Source: Clostridium senegalense JC122
GTDB lineage: Bacteria > Bacillota > Clostridia > Clostridiales > Clostridiaceae
NCBI RefSeq assembly: GCF_000285575.1
Contig: NZ_HE611050.1
Span: forward strand, 1,484,205-1,543,625
Direction of reading: 5' to 3'
Length of the DNA: 59,421 bases
Part shown: in pieces, positions 1 through 9,435 of the stretch
Numbering within the stretch: the stretch's first letter is position 1
How the letters are laid out: each line of letters opens with the position of its first letter
The notes under the pieces: model-generated
The model's database searches: none
Told to the model about the DNA's origin: nothing
Seen by the model: only the letters and a program-made list of their open reading frames with translations
Position numbers and translations under genes: made by a program

Positions 1-28
1 ATAATAATTATTTTAAAGTACTTTTTTA

Positions 29-874
29 TTAATTATTACTTTCAGGTTCTAATCCCATCCTAAAAATATCACCTAATACATTAAAACTCATTACTATAAT
101 TAAGATTAATAGACCTGGAAATATTGCCAAGTATATTTGATCTCCCATTCTTGACTGTGCCTGCTGTAACATACTTCCTAATGATGACATTGGTTGTTGG
201 ACACCAAGCCCTAAGAAACTAAGAGCGGATTCTGTTAATATTGCATCTGCTACATTTATGCTTGATGCTACTATTACTGTAGAAAGAACATTAGGTATAA
301 TATGCCTTTTTAATATATCTTTATTCGAAGCACCTAACGCCTTAGAACATAACACATAATCTCGTTCTTTTATAGATAATGCTTCTGAACGAACAATTCT
401 TGCTATACCCATCCATCCAAATACACCTATTATTATTATTATATTTATTACACTAGGTCTTAAATAAGCATTAGCAATTAAAAGTAAAAAGAATAATGGT
501 ATGCTCATAAGCATATCTATAAACCTCATAATTATAGAGTCTACTTTTCCCCCTATTAATCCACTTAAAGCTCCAACTAAAGTTCCAATAAATACTGATA
601 CTATCATAGACATTATTCCAACTATTAATGATACTCTCGTACCATACATAGCCCTAGTAAAATAATCCCTTCCTAACTCATCAGTTCCAAATATATGCTT
701 CAAAGTTGGTCCTTCAAATTTTTGAACCAATTCTATTCTATTAGCATCATAAGGACTTAAAAATACAAATATCGAACATATTATTATAATAAGTAATGAT
801 ATCAAAGAAAACTTGGCTAATTTATTTTTTTTGAACTCTCTTTTTAATCTTTCCATGCATCCATTACTAAACAT
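29..874 (-). CDS. oppC: Oligopeptide ABC transporter permease, OppC/DppC type
   Basis: This is an inner-membrane permease of a peptide/nickel-type ABC importer. The N-terminal membrane segment with its adjoining extracytoplasmic stretch is typical of OppC, followed by about five hydrophobic segments. The EAA signature that contacts the ATPase is visible as EALSIKERDYVLCSKALGAS, with the conserved downstream glycine. I chose the ATG at 874 because an AGAGG box lies 8 bases upstream; a GTG at 883 would overlap that box. The start overlaps the end of oppB by 8 bases, which implies translational coupling. The ATPase genes (oppD, oppF) are expected beyond the left edge. The substrate is probably short peptides, inferred from the family only. 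Confidence 0.9.
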   Translation of the reverse strand: MFSNGCMERLKREFKKNKLAKFSLISLLIIIICSIFVFLSPYDANRIELVQKFEGPTLKHIFGTDELGRDYFTRAMYGTRVSLIVGIMSMIVSVFIGTLVGALSGLIGGKVDSIIMRFIDMLMSIPLFFLLLIANAYLRPSVINIIIIIGVFGWMGIARIVRSEALSIKERDYVLCSKALGASNKDILKRHIIPNVLSTVIVASSINVADAILTESALSFLGLGVQQPMSSLGSMLQQAQSRMGDQIYLAIFPGLLILIIVMSFNVLGDIFRMGLEPESNN

Positions 875-1826
875 CCCTATCACCTCTACGCATTCTTGGA
901 TCTATAATAAGATAACATATATCTGCCAGCAAATTACCTATAAGAACCATTATTGATGTTAACATAGTCATAGCCATAATCATTGGATAATCTAACGCTT
1001 GAATAGAATTCACACCAAGTCTTCCCATTCCTGGCCACCCAAAGACTGTTTCAGTTATAAAAGCGCCAGATACTAGTGACGGTAAACTCATACCTAGTAT
1101 TGTTACTATTGGTAAAAGAGAGTTTTTCATAACATGTTTGAATAAAACTTTATTACGTGGCAATCCTTTTGCCATAGCAGTAGTTATATAATCCTCTTTA
1201 AGTTGACCTATTGTACTAGATTTTACATATTTAGTTAAAACTGCTGTACTTGAAAAACTAAGAACAATAGTAGGAAGTATTCCATGTTTTATTATATCCC
1301 ATACAGATTCTATACCAATAGTCCTCATTCCAACACTTGGTAACCATCTAAGCTTTAAAGAAAATATAGTTATTAATATCATAGAAAACCAAAAACTCGG
1401 TATTGATATAGCAATGTAACTTAAAAAATTCACTATATTATCTAATAACTTATTTTTATGTAATGCTGTATATAATCCTAATGGAATAGATATTGCTACC
1501 GATAAAACAAGTGATGCTCCCATAAGTCCTAACGTTGGCAATATTCTTGAAGCAATTTCCCTAATTACTGGTTGTTTTGTTATTAATGAATATCCTAAAT
1601 CTCCATTTAATGTTGTTTTAAGCCAAGAAAAGTATCTTATCATAACTGGTTGATCTAGTCCTAAGCTTGCTCTTATTAATTCAGCTTGTTCTTTTGACAT
1701 TCTAGGCGTTATAAAACCTTGAGCTGGGTCACCAGGTGCTAAATTCATAAGCATAAATGATATAAAAGATATGAAAAACAACATAGGTATTGCTTGCGTA
1801 ATTCTTTTTAAAATTTTTTTCTTCAA
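867..1826 (-). CDS. oppB: Oligopeptide ABC transporter permease, OppB/DppB type
   Basis: This is the partner permease of OppC, about 319 aa with six predicted membrane helices. The OppB-type N-terminus (APGDPAQGF after the first helix) and the EAA loop (YITTAMAKGLPRNKVLFKHV) are present. The start is uncertain: a GTG at 1835 sits almost on the GAGG box, while the TTG at 1826 is about 11 bases from it, so I chose the TTG. It lies downstream of the binding-protein gene, separated by a hairpin that probably lowers permease expression relative to binding protein, and it overlaps oppC. Confidence 0.88.
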   Translation of the reverse strand: MKKKILKRITQAIPMLFFISFISFMLMNLAPGDPAQGFITPRMSKEQAELIRASLGLDQPVMIRYFSWLKTTLNGDLGYSLITKQPVIREIASRILPTLGLMGASLVLSVAISIPLGLYTALHKNKLLDNIVNFLSYIAISIPSFWFSMILITIFSLKLRWLPSVGMRTIGIESVWDIIKHGILPTIVLSFSSTAVLTKYVKSSTIGQLKEDYITTAMAKGLPRNKVLFKHVMKNSLLPIVTILGMSLPSLVSGAFITETVFGWPGMGRLGVNSIQALDYPMIMAMTMLTSIMVLIGNLLADICYLIIDPRMRRGDRDV

Positions 1827-1844
1827 AACTTTCACTTCCTCACT

Positions 1845-1891
1845 AAAAAAGGCTCAAAAACCTAATGTATTATATAAAAGGTAAATGAGCC
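1845..1891 (-). terminator. Attenuating hairpin between oppA and oppB
   Basis: Read on the minus strand, GGCTCA and ACCT pair with AGGT and TGAGCC around an AT-rich loop, and six T follow. It lies inside the operon, so I infer a partial terminator or mRNA stabiliser that keeps oppA transcripts more abundant than the permease part. Confidence 0.65.
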
Positions 1892-1903
1892 TAGTTTATT
1901 ATT

Positions 1904-3493
1904 TTATTCTTGTTTCATATAAATTTTTGATAAATCTTCAAACATATATATAGGCACTAATTTAGCTTCTTCCATTCCACCAAACTTAGCATCCACCCCT
2001 ATTAAAGACTTTGAATATTCAATAGGATAAACAACTGCATCTTCTGCTAGTGTCTTTTGAATTTTTACATATATTTCTTTTCTTTTAGTTTCATCAACTT
2101 CTTTTGCACCTTGTTTCCATAATTCATCTAATTCTTTATTTTCATATAGTTGTGCATTCATCTCTCCATCTGAAGTAAATGCACTTGAATAGCCGTCTGG
2201 ATCATTTCCCATAACATATCCATTATAAATTATGTCATAATCTCTTTCTACTTCGCCAAACATTTTAGCAAAGAATGTATTTTTATCAAGTTTTTGAGGG
2301 TCAACCTCTATTCCTATAGCTTCTAACTGTTGTTTAACCATCATAACTAAGTTGTCATCACCCTCTATATATTGAAAGTTAATTTTTATTTTATCTACTC
2401 CAGCGCTTTTCATAAGTTCTTTAGCCTTTTCTATATTATTATCATACTTTTCAACGTCGTCACTATAATATTTAGTATCTGGCGTTAAAATTGAGTATGC
2501 CTTTTGAGTATTATCTAAATTTTTAAACATAGTTTTTAATAACTCTTCTTTATTTAACGCATAGCATATAGCTTGTCTTACTTCTTTTTTCTTTAAATTT
2601 TCATTCTTCTCATTAAATACTAAGTAATTTAGCATACCTTCTTCAAATTTAAAAGTATTAAATTTAGAATCTTGGGAAAATTTTTCGTATCTTTCTTCTG
2701 TTAAATAAGATGCTGAAATTTCACCATTTTCAAAGGCAACTCTAGATGTATTAGCGTCTGGTATTATTCTATAAACCACACTATCTAAATGTGGTTTCCC
2801 ACTATAATAATCATCAAATCTTTCTAATGTAACCATTTCTCCTTTTTTCCACTCTTTAAACTTAAATGGACCAGAACCAATTGGATTATTATTTTTTTCT
2901 GATTTCGCCAAATCCGCTTCCCCTTCAAATACATGTTTTGGAATTATTTTCAGAGAACCTATTCCTGCATCAAATGGTGCATATGGTTGAGGTAACTTAA
3001 ATTCAACTGTTAAATCATCAACCTTTTTCATTTCGACTTCCTTACCATCTACTATAAAGACTTCTCTATCTTCTATTCCTTGTTTTTCATCTTTAGCAAC
3101 ATTAACAGTATATATTAAATCTTCTGCTGTTATTTTTTCTCCATCATGCCATTTTAAATTGTCTTTTAATTTTATCTTATATGTAAGTTTATCTTCTGAT
3201 ACTTCCATAGAATCTGCTAGATAATATCTTGTTTCATCCTTATCTATTACAAATAATGGATCAAACAGTGCTCTATTTATAGTAAATGTTACTCTGTTTT
3301 GTTGAAAAAATGGATTTAAAGATGTTGGATCAGTAGGTGATGAAAATATCATTGTTCCTCCATCTTTTATTTGTGTTTGTTCTGTTTTTGCTGAATCCCC
3401 TTTTGTGTCAACTACATTTTTATTGCCACAGCCTACAAGCCCTAATGTTAAAAAGGCTGATAATGCAAAACATAAAAATCTTTTGCTCTTCAT
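1904..3493 (-). CDS. oppA: Peptide-binding lipoprotein of the Opp ABC transporter
   Basis: This is an extracytoplasmic solute-binding protein (SBP_bac_5 family), 529 aa, the usual size for peptide binders. A lipoprotein signal is evident: a short basic start, a hydrophobic core and the lipobox LVGC with Cys22 as the lipidated residue. The mature part shows family hallmarks such as a DPTSLNPF stretch near the N-terminus and the conserved LKWHDGEKITAEDLIYT region. It is the first gene of the opp operon, upstream of both permeases. The ligand cannot be told from sequence; oligopeptides are most likely. Confidence 0.92.
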   Translation of the reverse strand: MKSKRFLCFALSAFLTLGLVGCGNKNVVDTKGDSAKTEQTQIKDGGTMIFSSPTDPTSLNPFFQQNRVTFTINRALFDPLFVIDKDETRYYLADSMEVSEDKLTYKIKLKDNLKWHDGEKITAEDLIYTVNVAKDEKQGIEDREVFIVDGKEVEMKKVDDLTVEFKLPQPYAPFDAGIGSLKIIPKHVFEGEADLAKSEKNNNPIGSGPFKFKEWKKGEMVTLERFDDYYSGKPHLDSVVYRIIPDANTSRVAFENGEISASYLTEERYEKFSQDSKFNTFKFEEGMLNYLVFNEKNENLKKKEVRQAICYALNKEELLKTMFKNLDNTQKAYSILTPDTKYYSDDVEKYDNNIEKAKELMKSAGVDKIKINFQYIEGDDNLVMMVKQQLEAIGIEVDPQKLDKNTFFAKMFGEVERDYDIIYNGYVMGNDPDGYSSAFTSDGEMNAQLYENKELDELWKQGAKEVDETKRKEIYVKIQKTLAEDAVVYPIEYSKSLIGVDAKFGGMEEAKLVPIYMFEDLSKIYMKQE

Positions 3494-3620
3494 AAAAATC
3501 TCCCCTTATTTAACTTATTTTGTAAATAGTCTTAATAGAGAATAGCATAGAATTTAAGCATTTGTAACAATTATGTAAATTTATTATACTTGATATTTAT
3601 CTATTTGTTTTTCAAATAAA

Positions 3621-3657
3621 AAATGATAAGTAGATAGGTTCTACTTATCATTTTAAT
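3621..3657 (-). terminator. Terminator after upp
   Basis: A 12-bp perfect stem (ATGATAAGTAGA at 3623-3634 paired with 3640-3651) has a five-base loop and a T-rich tail on the minus strand. It lies just past the upp stop codon and ends the sua5-ywlE-rpiB-upp unit. Confidence 0.85.
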
Positions 3658-3660
3658 AAC

Positions 3661-4290
3661 TTATTTTGTTCCGAATAATCTATCTCCAGCATCGCCTAAT
3701 CCTGGAATTATGTAGCCATCCTCATTTAACTTCTCATCTAAACCTGCAAGGTATATATCTACATCTGGGTGTGCATTTTGAACTGCTTTTACTCCCTCCG
3801 GTGAAGATACTAAACACATTAATCTAATATTTTTAGCACCTCTACTTTTTAGAGCACATATTGCATCAATTGCTGAACCACCTGTTGCAAGCATTGGATC
3901 TGTAACTATTACTTCTCTTTCTTCAATATCTTGAGGTAACTTACAGAAATATTCTACTGGTTGTAATGTTTCTTCATCTCTATACATTCCTATATGACCA
4001 ACTTTTGCTGCTGGTATTAATTTTAACATACCATCAACCATTCCAAGACCTGCTCTTAATATTGGTACTATAGCCATTTTCTTACCTGAAAGCATTTTAC
4101 AAGTTGTTTTGCATATTGGAGTTTCTATTTCTACATCTTCAACTTGCATATCACGAGTAACTTCATATGCCATAAGCATAGCTACCTCTTCAACTAATTC
4201 TCTAAAATCTTTAGCACCTGTATTTTTATCTCTTATTATTGCTAATTTATGTTGTACTAATGGATGTGATATTATTGTTACTTTACTCAT
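3661..4290 (-). CDS. upp: Uracil phosphoribosyltransferase
   Basis: It converts uracil and PRPP to UMP and diphosphate in cytosolic pyrimidine salvage. The 209 aa length is standard. The PRPP-binding loop is seen as [10 protein letters not shown] and the uracil-binding region near the C-terminus as [24 protein letters not shown] is also conserved. It is the last gene of a compact minus-strand unit, 11 bases after rpiB, the same relative position as in B. subtilis (ywlF-glyA-upp, here without glyA). A strong terminator follows. Confidence 0.97.
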   Translation of the reverse strand: MSKVTIISHPLVQHKLAIIRDKNTGAKDFRELVEEVAMLMAYEVTRDMQVEDVEIETPICKTTCKMLSGKKMAIVPILRAGLGMVDGMLKLIPAAKVGHIGMYRDEETLQPVEYFCKLPQDIEEREVIVTDPMLATGGSAIDAICALKSRGAKNIRLMCLVSSPEGVKAVQNAHPDVDIYLAGLDEKLNEDGYIIPGLGDAGDRLFGTK

Positions 4291-4301
4291 TTTTAATCCC
4301 C

Positions 4302-4751
4302 CTATTTTGAATATTTTTCTTCTATTTTAGTAATTTTATCTATTCTCTTTTGATGACGGTCTCCTTGAAATTCTGCATTTAAAAAAGTGTCTACTATATC
4401 TAATGCAAGACCTTTGCCAACTACACGCTCACCTAAAGCTAATATGTTAGCATTATTATGTTCTCTTGTTGCATGTGCACTGAAAGTATCACTACAAAGT
4501 GCTGCCCTAATTCCTGGCACTTTATTAGCTGCTATACTAATGCCTATACCTGTACCACATACTAAAATTCCAAAATCAAATTCTTTTTTTGCTACTGATT
4601 CTGCAACCTGTAATGCAAAGTCTGGATAATCACAAGAATCTTCAGTGTATGTTCCGAAATCCTTTATTTCATATCCTTTTTTTTCTAAATGTAGTATGAT
4701 TTCTTTTTTTAAGCTTAATCCACCATGATCACTGCCTAATGCAATTCTCAA
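4302..4751 (-). CDS. rpiB: Ribose-5-phosphate isomerase B
   Basis: RpiB/LacAB-family isomerase interconverting ribose 5-phosphate and ribulose 5-phosphate in the pentose phosphate pathway. The N-terminal SDHGG substrate loop, the catalytic cysteine in VCGTGIG (about residue 65) and a later [13 protein letters not shown] stretch are all present. I chose the TTG at 4751: the GGAGGTG box lies 6 bases upstream of it, whereas the ORF's earlier in-frame start would place the box inside the gene. It sits between the YwlE-like phosphatase and upp, as ywlF does in B. subtilis. Confidence 0.93.
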   Translation of the reverse strand: MRIALGSDHGGLSLKKEIILHLEKKGYEIKDFGTYTEDSCDYPDFALQVAESVAKKEFDFGILVCGTGIGISIAANKVPGIRAALCSDTFSAHATREHNNANILALGERVVGKGLALDIVDTFLNAEFQGDRHQKRIDKITKIEEKYSK

Positions 4752-4789
4752 ATTGAACACCTCCAAATTATATAAAAAAAAGATATCAG

Positions 4790-5242
4790 TTAATTACTAG
4801 TATCTTTTTTTAAATTATCAATAAGCAATAGAACATTTTCTTCTAACTGGTTAAAAGTCTTTAAATACATATCAATATCACCACCAAAAGGATCGATGAT
4901 ATCGTCACTTTCACCTAAATATTCATTAAATGTGAATACCTTGTCCTTAAAACTAGGCTCTTCATTTAATATATAAGTTTTCATATATTTAGTCATTGTT
5001 AAGACTAAATCTGATTGCTTCATAATTTCCATATTTAATTGTACTGGCTTTCTGTTCAATATATCTATGTCATACTTATCTTTTAATATAAACCCTGTAT
5101 TAAAAGAGGTTTTAGAGGAAGGATTAATAAATAAGCCTGCCGAAATTGCAGATACATCTTTAAGTTTGCAATGATAATTAAACAATGCTTCCGCCATATT
5201 GCTCCTACAGGTGTTACCAGTACATATAAACAATATCTTCAT
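4790..5242 (-). CDS. ywlE: Low-molecular-weight phosphatase, YwlE-type (likely protein-arginine phosphatase)
   Basis: A 150-aa LMW-PTP-fold enzyme. The P-loop is CTGNTCRS at residues 7-14 with nucleophile Cys7 and Arg13; a DPFGGD motif supplies the general acid. In B. subtilis YwlE, Thr11 of this loop selects phosphoarginine over phosphotyrosine, and Thr is present here at the same position, so I infer arginine phosphatase activity. Position 15 is Asn where YwlE has Pro. The gene lies between sua5 and rpiB as in B. subtilis. The matching arginine kinase (mcsB) is not in this window. Confidence 0.85.
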   Translation of the reverse strand: MKILFICTGNTCRSNMAEALFNYHCKLKDVSAISAGLFINPSSKTSFNTGFILKDKYDIDILNRKPVQLNMEIMKQSDLVLTMTKYMKTYILNEEPSFKDKVFTFNEYLGESDDIIDPFGGDIDMYLKTFNQLEENVLLLIDNLKKDTSN

Positions 5243-5282
5243 TATTATCCTTCTCCTTTCAATATTTATTCACACTATTTTT

Positions 5283-6335
5283 TTATTTAATTTCTATAAT
5301 GTCAAAGCCTGCACTTTTGTTTAATCTATTCATTATAGCTAAACCAACTCCAGTTTCATCAAAGGCTTCACAAAATATAACATCTACATCTTCAGAATCA
5401 AAACTTCTTAAAACTCTAAATAAATGTTTTGCAACATCATTTAAACTATCTCTACTACCTAAAGTTTTTACTAATCCACCACTATATTTTTCCATAGTTT
5501 CATCTGTTGCTATGATTCCTACCTTTTTTTCATTTTCTATATAATTTAACATCATTTCGTTAATTTTTGCAATAGTTTTTTTAATTTCTCCTTTAAAAAT
5601 TTTCACAGGAGCTTTTGGTGCATAGTGACGATACTTCATTCCTGGCGCCTTTGGCTTAAAATCTTCTTTTGGTTTTGAACATACAGATGGGTCTATATAA
5701 ACATCTTTATCTATTTCTTTTAACATTTCTAGTGTTATTCCACCTGGTCTTAATATACATAGTGGTTCAGCTGTACAATCAACTATAGTAGATTCTATAC
5801 CTACTTCACTTTCATTCCCACCTAATATATATTCTACCTTGCCATTTAAATCTTCAATGCAGCTTTCTAAATCTGTTGGACTTGGTCTTCCTGATATGTT
5901 TGCAGATGGTGCTGCTATAGGAGCATTAGAGGCTTTTATAAGTTCTAATGCAATTTTATTGCTAGGCATTCTTACTCCTACTGTAGATAAATTTGCACTT
6001 GTAACCCCAGGTATTATATCTTTTTTTTCTAAAATTAATGTTATTGGGCCTGGCCAAAACCTATTTATAATTTCTTTTGCTGCAGATGGTATTTCTTTTA
6101 CATACTTTTCTATATCAAAATCTGCAACATGAATTATTAAAGGATTATCTTGTGGTCTTCCTTTTGCTAAAAATATTTTTTTCACAGCTTCTTCATCTAA
6201 AGCGTTAGCACCTAATCCATAAACTGTTTCCGTTGGAAAAACTACTAATCCACCTTCTTTTATTACTTGTCCAGCTTCTTTTAATATAGCATGATCTAAA
6301 TTTTCTTCTGTTAATCTTGCAACTTTTGTTTCCAT
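5283..6335 (-). CDS. sua5: Threonylcarbamoyl-AMP synthase (Sua5/YwlC)
   Basis: It makes threonylcarbamoyl-AMP from threonine, bicarbonate and ATP, the first step of tRNA t6A37 synthesis. At 350 aa it is the long Sua5 form: an N-terminal YrdC domain (about residues 10-205) with GGLVVFPTETVYGLG, KGRPQDNPL and SANISGRPSPT motifs, then a linker and the smaller C-terminal Sua5 domain from about residue 235. It leads the sua5-ywlE-rpiB-upp unit, 40 bases before ywlE. The same order (ywlC-ywlD-ywlE-ywlF) is known in B. subtilis. Confidence 0.95.
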   Translation of the reverse strand: METKVARLTEENLDHAILKEAGQVIKEGGLVVFPTETVYGLGANALDEEAVKKIFLAKGRPQDNPLIIHVADFDIEKYVKEIPSAAKEIINRFWPGPITLILEKKDIIPGVTSANLSTVGVRMPSNKIALELIKASNAPIAAPSANISGRPSPTDLESCIEDLNGKVEYILGGNESEVGIESTIVDCTAEPLCILRPGGITLEMLKEIDKDVYIDPSVCSKPKEDFKPKAPGMKYRHYAPKAPVKIFKGEIKKTIAKINEMMLNYIENEKKVGIIATDETMEKYSGGLVKTLGSRDSLNDVAKHLFRVLRSFDSEDVDVIFCEAFDETGVGLAIMNRLNKSAGFDIIEIK

Positions 6336-6387
6336 AAAAACACCTCTATTTTTTATCTATTTAATAATTTTAGTTTATCATAATTTT

Positions 6388-7113
6388 TTAAATAGTATTT
6401 AACATTATAAATCCTATAATTATACCTAAAATTGTAGTTATTCCTGCTGTAAATCCATCAGTTAACTCATTTGTCTCCAACATCATTTGACCAAAGACTA
6501 CATATATCATAACACCACTAGCAAAAGCTATGCACCCACCTAAAATTAACGGAGATATGGTACCTAACACTATTCCTAGCCATGCACCTATCATTGTTGG
6601 AAATGCAACCCAAAAGGCATATCTTAATATTTTACTTGGCTTAACCCCTGATACAACTAAAGGTGCAGCAATAGCTAATCCTTCGGGTATATCATGTATA
6701 GATATTAAAATAGCCATTTTCATTCCTAAATTACTTTCTTTCAAAAAACCAAATCCCATTATAAGTCCTTCTGGAAAATTATGTAACATCATTGCTAAAG
6801 CTAATAAAAAAGCAACTTTTAAATGAGAATCCCTTTTTTCATTTACTTTTTGACTTAATAAGTCAGTAATTAAAATTACTATTATGCCCAAAAGAATATA
6901 TATTAGAGTAATCCAAAAACCATTATATTTTATGGCTTCTGGAATTAGTTCTAAAAATATTATTGCAATCATTATTCCAGTGGCAAAACCTAAAATACTT
7001 CCCATTAGTTTTTTAGATGGCTTTTTTAACAAAACACCTATCAAAGCCCCTATTAGCGTTCCTAATACAGATATTAATGCTGAAAATATACCTATATAAA
7101 TTATAGTTTCCAT
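6388..7113 (-). CDS. ZIP-family divalent metal transporter
   Basis: A 241-aa membrane protein with about eight hydrophobic segments. The paired metal-site helices of the ZIP family are clear: HNFPEG in the fourth segment and HDIPEG in the fifth. ZIP proteins import Zn, Fe or Mn into the cytosol; which metal is used here cannot be told. It ends about 50 bases before sua5 in the same direction and may be co-transcribed with it. Confidence 0.9.
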   Translation of the reverse strand: METIIYIGIFSALISVLGTLIGALIGVLLKKPSKKLMGSILGFATGIMIAIIFLELIPEAIKYNGFWITLIYILLGIIVILITDLLSQKVNEKRDSHLKVAFLLALAMMLHNFPEGLIMGFGFLKESNLGMKMAILISIHDIPEGLAIAAPLVVSGVKPSKILRYAFWVAFPTMIGAWLGIVLGTISPLILGGCIAFASGVMIYVVFGQMMLETNELTDGFTAGITTILGIIIGFIMLNTI

Positions 7114-7254
7114 AAAAATCCCTCACTCATTAAAAATTATAAGGTATAAAACTTGATTTTATAACTTTATCATTAGAAAATTTTCAATGATAAGATTAAC
7201 TTTAAGTTTGACTCCCTACATAATCAATGTATTTTAAGGAAACTAATTTTATTC

Positions 7255-7827
7255 TTAACTTCTATATTCTTTTATCTTTTCTATAGCTTCATCTGTAAAT
7301 GCAGCACCAACACAAGTTCTATATAAAAAATCTAATAATAAATACTTTTTCACTCCACCTTTTCTTATTACAAAATAAAAATAAGGATCATCATTTTCCA
7401 ATCTTACTCTATTATAATATCTGCTTATTGTTTTTTGTTTATCTAAAAATCTAAAATCTACATGTTTTAGCCTTTTATTTCTAAACCTTGATTTAGTTAT
7501 AATTAGAATTTCAAAACTTTTAGCAGACTTAACAGTATGTACTATAGCTACTTTATCTGTTGGTATAGTATATTTTCTTCTTAATACACCAACTTCTATC
7601 ACTATCTTCTTATTAACTTGTTTAAAATGTAAATGTTCTTCATTATATCTTATAAGTATTAGTTGAAATATTAATATTTCAAGTATTATCAAATATGCTA
7701 TAAAAAAGACACTAAGCATTTTTGAATAGATAAGTACTGCTGGCAATAATATAAAAATAAAGCCCATAAACAGCACAAATCTCTTATAAGATTTTTTTTG
7801 CTTCTTTAGGACTTTATATATATCCAT
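7255..7827 (-). CDS. Membrane protein with possible bacterial PH-like domain
   Basis: A 190-aa protein I do not recognise by name. After a basic N-terminus there are two close hydrophobic segments (about residues 18-60), followed by a soluble, lysine-rich and beta-rich region with a VLRRKYTIPTDKVA stretch reminiscent of YdbS-type bacterial PH domains. I chose the ATG at 7827 with GGAG 8 bases upstream rather than a TTG at 7842. It is flanked by a 140-bp gap to the ZIP gene and a 330-bp gap to prfA, so it may be a single-gene unit. Confidence 0.7.
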   Translation of the reverse strand: MDIYKVLKKQKKSYKRFVLFMGFIFILLPAVLIYSKMLSVFFIAYLIILEILIFQLILIRYNEEHLHFKQVNKKIVIEVGVLRRKYTIPTDKVAIVHTVKSAKSFEILIITKSRFRNKRLKHVDFRFLDKQKTISRYYNRVRLENDDPYFYFVIRKGGVKKYLLLDFLYRTCVGAAFTDEAIEKIKEYRS

Positions 7828-8156
7828 ACTCTCACGCTCCAATAAAAAATTTAAATATAAAAACTTTTATTCATTATTCAAATTTTAACGCATTTTCACT
7901 TTTGTATAATACATGGATACAAGCTCGAATCTAAATTTAAAATGCTTACGAGCATGTATTCCACTGTTATAAATGTCTAAAATTCACAATATTTAAATTG
8001 AAATACATTTTAAAACTGATTAAACCCATTATAATAATTCTAATTTAAATCAATTGTAACTTTAGCATAATTAGAATCCTGTATGATTTTTATACTAAGT
8101 AAATCCTAAATATTATTAGGTATAACATACTTTTTGAGCATAGATTTATCTAATTA
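7828..8156. other. Intergenic region with an inverted-repeat element
   Basis: No coding sequence is visible. One structured element stands out: AATACAT (7908-7914) pairs with ATGTATT (7954-7960) and GCTCG (7923-7927) pairs with CGAGC (7949-7953), leaving an 8-base one-sided bulge and a 21-base AT-rich loop. There is no T-tract, so it is not a simple terminator. The rest is AT-rich sequence. Confidence 0.45.
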
Positions 8157-9236
8157 TTAACCAATATTATTTCCCATTGATTTCATTTTTTCAGCTTGAT
8201 CTGCTGTTATTAAAGCATTTAACATTTCATCTATATCTCCATCAAGAAAACTTTCTAATTTATATAATGTTAAACCTATTCTATGGTCAGTAACTCTTCC
8301 TTGTGGATAGTTATAAGTTCTTATTCTCTCACTTCTATCCCCTGTTCCTACTTGATTTCTTCTATCTTCTGCTATTCCTGCTGATCTTTCTGCTTCCGCT
8401 TGTTCGTATAATCTAGCTCTTAATATTTTTAATGCTTTTTCTTTATTTTTAAGCTGTGATTTTTCATCCTGACAAGATACTACAAGTCCTGTTGGTAAGT
8501 GTGTCATTCTAACTGCTGAATCTGTGGTATTAACGCATTGTCCACCATTTCCTGAAGCTCTAAACACATCTATTTTTAAGTCATTTGCATTTATTTCTAT
8601 ATCTACATCATCAACCTCTGGTAAAACTGCAATTGTAGCTGTTGAAGTATGAATTCTACCACTTGATTCTGTATCTGGAACTCTTTGTACCCTATGAACT
8701 CCTATTTCATATTTTAATTTACTATAAGCCTTATCACCTTTTACCATGAATACAACTTCTTTGAAACCCCCAATATCAGTTTCATTTGCACTCATAACTT
8801 CTACTTTCCATCTATTTCTTTCAGCATATCTTGTGTACATTCTGAATAAGTTTGCAGCAAATAGTGCAGCTTCATCTCCACCTGCTCCACCTCTTATTTC
8901 GATAAATACGTTTTTATCGTCATTTGGATCTTTAGGTAATAGTAGTATTCTCAATTCTTCTTGTGATGATTCAATTATTTCATTAAGACTTTTAATATCT
9001 TCTTGAATCATCTCTTTCATTTCCTTATCACTTTCTTCAATTAACATTGCTTTGTTTTCTTCTAAACTAGATAAAGCATTTTTATACTCTCTATATTTAG
9101 TAACCATAATTTCCATATCTGAATGCTCTTTGCATAGTTTTTGCCATTCTTTCTGATTTGCCATAACAGAAGGATCGCTTATTTTATTTGAAAGTTCGTC
9201 ATATTTATTTTCTATGAATTCCAATCTCTCTAACAT
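8157..9236 (-). CDS. prfA: Peptide chain release factor 1
   Basis: Class I release factor recognising UAA and UAG in the ribosomal A site. The 359-aa length is typical. The GGQ peptidyl-hydrolysis motif lies in [14 protein letters not shown] in the second half, preceded by the N-terminal helical domain and the conserved [11 protein letters not shown] stretch. PrmC, which methylates the GGQ glutamine, is encoded 200 bases upstream in the same orientation, a conserved pairing. Confidence 0.97.
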   Translation of the reverse strand: MLERLEFIENKYDELSNKISDPSVMANQKEWQKLCKEHSDMEIMVTKYREYKNALSSLEENKAMLIEESDKEMKEMIQEDIKSLNEIIESSQEELRILLLPKDPNDDKNVFIEIRGGAGGDEAALFAANLFRMYTRYAERNRWKVEVMSANETDIGGFKEVVFMVKGDKAYSKLKYEIGVHRVQRVPDTESSGRIHTSTATIAVLPEVDDVDIEINANDLKIDVFRASGNGGQCVNTTDSAVRMTHLPTGLVVSCQDEKSQLKNKEKALKILRARLYEQAEAERSAGIAEDRRNQVGTGDRSERIRTYNYPQGRVTDHRIGLTLYKLESFLDGDIDEMLNALITADQAEKMKSMGNNIG

Positions 9237-9435
9237 AACTTTATCACTCCGTACATTATAAATTTTATTTTTAAACCTTATTAACTCTTAAGGAAATTTT
9301 CATTATATTTCAGTCTTTTAGATTTATTACCATTGTTATGAATCACTCTTTTTAATGTCATATTTAAGTAATAAATTTCATCATTTCATTATACCAATAT
9401 TTTTTTTTCTTTGCAATTTAATCAGATTTATTTAA

